NCBI GenBank assembly: GCA_016936495.1
Contig: JAFGXT010000329.1
Coordinates: 1 to 35,536 of the forward strand
Reading direction: 5' to 3'
DNA: 35,536 nt
Source: Victivallales bacterium
GTDB taxonomy: Bacteria; Verrucomicrobiota; Lentisphaeria; Victivallales; SZUA-371
Made by a program: the position numbers and the translations under genes. Position 1 is the first letter of the stretch, and each line of letters starts with the position of its first letter. Shown here piece by piece: positions 31,281-35,536 of the stretch. Under the pieces are notes generated by a model. It saw only the letters and a list, made by a program, of their open reading frames with translations. It was not told the origin of the DNA and did no database searches.

Positions 31281-34200
31281 TTATTCTGTTTCTGTTTCTA
31301 TTTCTATTTTTATCTGTATGCTTCCGTGCTGTGTTGCTTCCAGTGGGATAGTTATGTTTACTATGCCATTATTATTTTGGGAAAAATTAAGACCTCCGGC
31401 ACTCTTTACTTTCCGTGGTTCAATGATTTTTAATTCGGATGGGGATAACAGTACGCATTCAATACTATCCCTATGTCTTTTTACAAAAGAGCTGACTGGG
31501 AATTCCACTTCTGCCGAACCGAAGTGAAATCTGAAAGGGAAAAATTTCTCTGTCAATAGATGGTCTTTGCTATTGAATGAAAAGCCTATCTCACGGCTGA
31601 AAATTATTTTTGCACGACGATTGTTTTCTTTAATAATGTATTTTACCTGTAACCACCATGCTGATTGTCCTGCTTGTTGGAAACATATCCATCGTCCTGC
31701 ATGTGGCTGATGTCTCGGATTGTCTGGATACGAACTCAGATCTCCATGAACGAGCAGATAATCTTCTCCTTGTTTGTGTTGCCCTGTGGAAATCGCTTTC
31801 AATCTAGGCCAGTTGGATGTCTCTAAAGATAAATATTCTGAACTTGTATTTCCTGCTCCGACTATATCTAGATATTGCAGATTGCCAACCCGCCGCCATA
31901 CTGCGATGTCCGCATCTGTTGCATATTCTCCATGTATAACGCTTTTCCGGTTGCCAGATGTACGGCAAATCAGCACAGCGGAGTTACCATTGCCTTCAAT
32001 TTTTATTCCGCTACCGGAATCATCTGGAATGTCATTGCATTTTTCAACTTTATTCATCCATGGCTTGTTTGAAAACGGTTCATATACCGCAGTAAATGTA
32101 CTGTCCAGTATCATGCCTTTACGTCTGATTATGATTTTTGGCATGACATTTGATGACCATGTTTGACGTTGTTCTTGTGTATGAATGGATTCATGAAGGA
32201 AACGTTGGCGTGGCGCTTCTCCGATAAAAACGCTTCCGTCAAGGGGGGATAGATAATGCAATCTGAATCCGGCCGATGGTTTTCCTGAAGCAGCTCGTTT
32301 TCCGATGCCTGGAATATCGGCGGAAAGTTTGTCCGGGTTAACTGTAATTGACCAAGGGGCGCAGTTATGGTATTCATTCAGGTTTCGAAACGCTCCGTAA
32401 TGTGGACTTTTTTGACCACGGCGCTTGAGCTTATGGGATGTGGAAACTGCTTTGCCGTCTTCGGCTAGATTATCTAGATATTTGCCGTTTTTTAAAGTTG
32501 AGGTAACGGTCTGGGGATAATCAGCAGCTCCATGTACCATATAATCGTGACATTTTCCACCTTTTACGCAGAAGAAGTCTGCCACTGCCGCTTGTCCTGG
32601 GGAAAATGGAATAGAGATTAATGTGCGTAGATACTTGGATGCTTCTTTGTAGACCGGTTCGGCGGGGTTTTGTCCGGCTCTCTGAAATTTTACCGCCAAT
32701 GGATGCAGATCACTCCATATTTGTAAATCGCCGCGATCACTGGGCAGCTGGATTTTAGAGTCCACCACCACCAGATTATGTGCGGCGCTATCCTTGCGAT
32801 AGTCATTGAAACGGGTATATCCGAGGTCAGATATGATTTCATCACCATAGGCCCATATACCAAGGTTGAGCAAATCAAAATGTGCATGGTTACCGAATCC
32901 AGAGTACTTCAGGAGTGTTTCTACCTGATTCGGATTTTCCCCCCATCCCTGCGCGGAAAATCCGAAATCTGGAACAAGTAGTGAATCGTTGTTTTCCCGC
33001 CGGAATAAAGACAGATCGGGACGATAGGTGAAGGGAATACGTGGACATGACTCCGCGTAAGTGTCGTTCAGCACATAGCGGGTGCCGTCTGGAAATGTCA
33101 GGCGTTTAAGCAGTTCATACCCGCGTGCGGTTACAGGCGGAATGCTGGCATCCCATTTTTCTTTCGCATAGCCGTCCGGCTGCTTGTAATCCTTGACCTC
33201 ATTGATGAATTTAGCGAATCCCCCTTCGAAATACTCGATGAAGTAACCGATGCTTTCTGGAAACATGCCATCGGCCATCAGAATTTTTGTCGAGGCAGCA
33301 GAAAATTTTTGCCAGGCATAAAATGCTAATTCCGGGCATCCAATGGCGTCGGCGACTTCCATGAACGTGCGGATTTGACCTCCTATGGTATTATGATACA
33401 GCGCCCAGGGGTTTGAGCGCTGATAAGCGTCGCGAAGTAGCGATTGGCGGGTCACATCAAGTATATTTTCTGCAATATTAAGTTGGGGATGATTGCTGCC
33501 TACTGCGGTGGCAACCTGTTCCCACACTTCTGCCGGTGCCGGCTTGAGCAGCGAGAGGTTGCGTGTTGGCAGTTTGAGCCCGGACGTGGCTGGGATATAC
33601 CAGCCTTCGGAAAAACCTCCGAGCACGGATGAAAACCAGTATTCATAACTGTCTGGTGGAAAGAATACCTCCGGTTTGATGTTGTGACCGCGACGACCAT
33701 AGACAGGCCAGTTGCCGGCATTTTTCCATAATTCATGCAGTAGCGCGGCTGAACGTACTGCATACTCCTGTTTTCCTGTGATTCGGTAAAGTTCAGCCAT
33801 TGCCATGGCTACCTCTGAGAGTTTGATGAATTTCGCGGTGTCAAGAAAACAAGCATGGTAAACCTTGCCTTGGGCTCCGTCATGGTAATCTAAATACCAT
33901 ATTCGTCCTTTTAGTCCAGTAACTTCCTCGGTTCCAGTCTTTGGATATTTAGCTTTGAAATCAAAATGCCCTCCTTGTTTATCAAGCAATACATCAGGAG
34001 TAGCGATGTCCCAATCGTATTGATAATCCCCACGCCGCCATTCAAAGGAAAGTTCTGGAACATAGCGGAGCAGTTCGATAAGCGGTATTTGCATATATGG
34101 ATCAATGAGCGTCATAAACTTTTTTTTGTTTGCCGTGTCGGGTTGTTGCGTTCGCATTTTTCCAGCGTATCTGAGGTTCGGGCGTAAGCTCATAATCCAA

Positions 34201-34649
34201 TCCACATATGGTGCCGGGGGGAAGATGGCGTTAGGTGGATATCCTCCTTTTATAATTCTAAAATTGCGGATTTTCGCCTTTCCTCCTCTGGATAGTCGTA
34301 TAACGATCCTGAGGCTGTGCCAGTCGTCCTTGCACAGAAGTTCAGCCTGCGCCTTTCGCCAGTCTGTTGTCGCAATATGGCTTACTTGACCGAAACGTCG
34401 GTCAAATTTGGAAGAGGGTAATACTATTTTTTCTCCTTTGTTATTGAAGGGCTGATAGCTTTCCGCGTTGACTACGCTCTTTCCGTCTCCGCAGTATTCC
34501 CATTCTATTCCGTATATATCAAGACCGCTTCCGGGCAGTTCCATTATCGGCATGACATTCAATCCTGGTTTCAACGTGATTGAATCATTTGCCACTGTTG
34601 TTATCGACAATAGAACTACAGTCATAAAAAAAATGTTTTTCATAGTCAT
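31281..34649 (-). CDS. Secreted heparinase II/III-family polysaccharide lyase
   Basis: 1122 residues with an N-terminal signal peptide (MTMKNIFFMTVVLLSITTVA). The middle is an alpha/alpha-toroid (WALYHNTIGGQIRTFMEVADAIGC, SYEYWFS). Around residues 585-630 the heparinase II/III signature GFGNHAHFDLLNLGIWAYGDE, then DLGYTRFN and SAAHNLVVVD, opens the beta-sandwich domain. Known relatives act on uronic-acid polysaccharides (alginate, heparin-like glycans) by beta-elimination; the substrate here is not determinable. The start is 4 bases after the pseudopilin stop, so the two are coupled. The ATG could also be the one two codons downstream. Confidence 0.88.
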   Translation of the reverse strand: MTMKNIFFMTVVLLSITTVANDSITLKPGLNVMPIMELPGSGLDIYGIEWEYCGDGKSVVNAESYQPFNNKGEKIVLPSSKFDRRFGQVSHIATTDWRKAQAELLCKDDWHSLRIVIRLSRGGKAKIRNFRIIKGGYPPNAIFPPAPYVDWIMSLRPNLRYAGKMRTQQPDTANKKKFMTLIDPYMQIPLIELLRYVPELSFEWRRGDYQYDWDIATPDVLLDKQGGHFDFKAKYPKTGTEEVTGLKGRIWYLDYHDGAQGKVYHACFLDTAKFIKLSEVAMAMAELYRITGKQEYAVRSAALLHELWKNAGNWPVYGRRGHNIKPEVFFPPDSYEYWFSSVLGGFSEGWYIPATSGLKLPTRNLSLLKPAPAEVWEQVATAVGSNHPQLNIAENILDVTRQSLLRDAYQRSNPWALYHNTIGGQIRTFMEVADAIGCPELAFYAWQKFSAASTKILMADGMFPESIGYFIEYFEGGFAKFINEVKDYKQPDGYAKEKWDASIPPVTARGYELLKRLTFPDGTRYVLNDTYAESCPRIPFTYRPDLSLFRRENNDSLLVPDFGFSAQGWGENPNQVETLLKYSGFGNHAHFDLLNLGIWAYGDEIISDLGYTRFNDYRKDSAAHNLVVVDSKIQLPSDRGDLQIWSDLHPLAVKFQRAGQNPAEPVYKEASKYLRTLISIPFSPGQAAVADFFCVKGGKCHDYMVHGAADYPQTVTSTLKNGKYLDNLAEDGKAVSTSHKLKRRGQKSPHYGAFRNLNEYHNCAPWSITVNPDKLSADIPGIGKRAASGKPSAGFRLHYLSPLDGSVFIGEAPRQRFLHESIHTQEQRQTWSSNVMPKIIIRRKGMILDSTFTAVYEPFSNKPWMNKVEKCNDIPDDSGSGIKIEGNGNSAVLICRTSGNRKSVIHGEYATDADIAVWRRVGNLQYLDIVGAGNTSSEYLSLETSNWPRLKAISTGQHKQGEDYLLVHGDLSSYPDNPRHQPHAGRWICFQQAGQSAWWLQVKYIIKENNRRAKIIFSREIGFSFNSKDHLLTEKFFPFRFHFGSAEVEFPVSSFVKRHRDSIECVLLSPSELKIIEPRKVKSAGGLNFSQNNNGIVNITIPLEATQHGSIQIKIEIETETE

Positions 34650-34653
34650 ATGT

Positions 34654-35406
34654 TCACCATTGTATCAGCATGTGGTAACGGATATGGTTGGGTTGAGTAT
34701 AGCCGGTTGTCAGACCGGACATTCCTGTAGCATGCCCGTCCAAGAACAGCATGTTGCAACTTTTGTTACGTCCATGCCGCAGTGCCGGGATGTTGGGCGT
34801 GGTTGAACTGGTCTGCATCACTTCACGGGAACCGGAGTCAACTAGAAATCCGAGTGTGCTGGTTTTGGGGATTTTGGAAATTTTTCGGGTTTTATTGCTT
34901 GCTGTAACCTGTATACTTTGTTCCGTCCATCCATCTGATGGATGTGAATACAAAAGTGCATAGGCACTTGGAAGGCGGGTCTGATATGAATTCAGATTGC
35001 TTGTCATAACTGATGGACAAAGCAAGGTAGGGATCTCCAACGCATTGCCGCTAGTCGGTTGTGGAGTTGAAGAAATATAATCAAGTAGTTTTGCCTGCCA
35101 TGAGCGAATTGGAGAACTCATTTCAAAAAAAGGTAGATAATCATTATAGTCGGAACAGTAAAATTTGACAGCAGTATCTATTTGTTTGAGATTGTTTAGG
35201 CAAGATATCTTTTGCGCCTGATCCCTTGCCGCACTTAACGCGGGAAGCAGTAATGATGCCAGGATCGCAATGATGGCTATAACAACCAGGAGTTCTATGA
35301 GTGTAAAAATTTTTCCGGAATAAAGTGTTGGCATCTTAACGTTTATGCCTCTGGGAAATTCCGACCTTTGGGGGGGTATGTTGCGTGGGTGTTTATAACG
35401 TCTCAT
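34654..35406 (-). CDS. Type II secretion-like pseudopilin (prepilin N-terminal, H-Xn-DG)
   Basis: 250 residues from the ATG at 35406, with AAGGAGG 9 bases upstream (complement of 35416-35422). A 33-residue leader rich in basic residues ends GKIF, followed by the prepilin N-terminus [31 protein letters not shown] (Glu38 is +5). The residue before the cleavage site is Ile, not the canonical Gly. The C-terminal end has [14 protein letters not shown], an H-X11-DG version of the H-X9-DG motif. Such small pseudopilins are abundant in Lentisphaerota and often precede glycan-degrading enzymes, as here. It heads the operon, and could anchor or help export the lyase. Confidence 0.92.
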   Translation of the reverse strand: MRRYKHPRNIPPQRSEFPRGINVKMPTLYSGKIFTLIELLVVIAIIAILASLLLPALSAARDQAQKISCLNNLKQIDTAVKFYCSDYNDYLPFFEMSSPIRSWQAKLLDYISSTPQPTSGNALEIPTLLCPSVMTSNLNSYQTRLPSAYALLYSHPSDGWTEQSIQVTASNKTRKISKIPKTSTLGFLVDSGSREVMQTSSTTPNIPALRHGRNKSCNMLFLDGHATGMSGLTTGYTQPNHIRYHMLIQW

Positions 35407-35536
35407 TTTGGCAGACCTCCTTGAATGTGTTTTTGCATTAACAGTTTTTTATTAATATGTATCATTTTTTACTATTATTTAAATGACTTCAAAATCAAAC
35501 GGAACCCGATACAAGCAAGGGGTAGAATTGTTACAA

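Noticed and set aside
1-35536. CRISPR array, prophage or intact transposon
   Set aside because: No regularly spaced repeats, no phage structural genes and no transposase were seen; the only mobile traces are in 28799-31178.

Overview
The window looks like a chromosomal stretch from a PVC-group bacterium, most likely a member of the Lentisphaerota (Victivallis-like). This is an inference. The strongest pointer is the right-hand pair, a short pseudopilin with a FTLIELL-type N-terminus and an H-Xn-DG C-terminus directly ahead of a secreted heparinase II/III-like lyase, which is a recurrent sugar-degradation arrangement in that phylum. Most genes have clear Shine-Dalgarno (SD) sequences, with ATG, GTG and TTG starts all in use. 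I see no prophage, CRISPR array, rRNA operon or intact transposase.

Layout. 1-3102: an oxidoreductase pair (NAD-dependent epimerase, cut by the window edge, and a medium-chain dehydrogenase lacking the usual zinc ligands) divergent from a LacI-family regulator. 3275-6263: a translation-related run, efp, epmA (start codon inside efp), tsaB and a membrane-anchored unknown. 6260-8206: an amidohydrolase and a thioester-reductase-like SDR. 8445-11862: a DUF389 membrane protein and a GT-C (ArnT/PMT-like) glycosyltransferase, both apparently starting at TTG. 12085-15345: the anaerobic ribonucleotide reductase locus, with a NrdR box, NrdD lacking its glycyl-radical tail, that tail as a separate 52-residue gene, a terminator-like hairpin, and nrdG. 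15352-17686: a DUF1737 protein, a short UvrC, and two identical tRNA-Glu(TTC) genes. 18060-22220: a 1386-residue protein joining ferredoxin clusters and a sensory [FeFe]-hydrogenase-like domain to a complete hybrid histidine phosphorelay. 22445-26825: a membrane Ser/Thr kinase with an N-terminal zinc ribbon, then (opposite strand) an EF-G2-type GTPase and a second zinc-ribbon protein. 27030-28741: a nucleoside deoxyribosyltransferase, a possible small membrane protein, and a HEPN/MNT toxin-antitoxin pair. 28799-31178: an accessory patch with a ~430-bp inverted-repeat-bounded element, 99-bp direct repeats 2064 bp apart, and an AT-rich gene for a secreted unknown. 31281-35406: the pseudopilin/heparinase operon.

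The two most notable points are the putative H2- or redox-sensing hydrogenase-histidine kinase fusion and the class III ribonucleotide reductase whose zinc ribbon and radical glycine are divided between two adjacent genes. Together with radical-SAM NrdG they fit an anaerobic or fermentative lifestyle. Family assignments come from reading motifs by eye; no database search was run.
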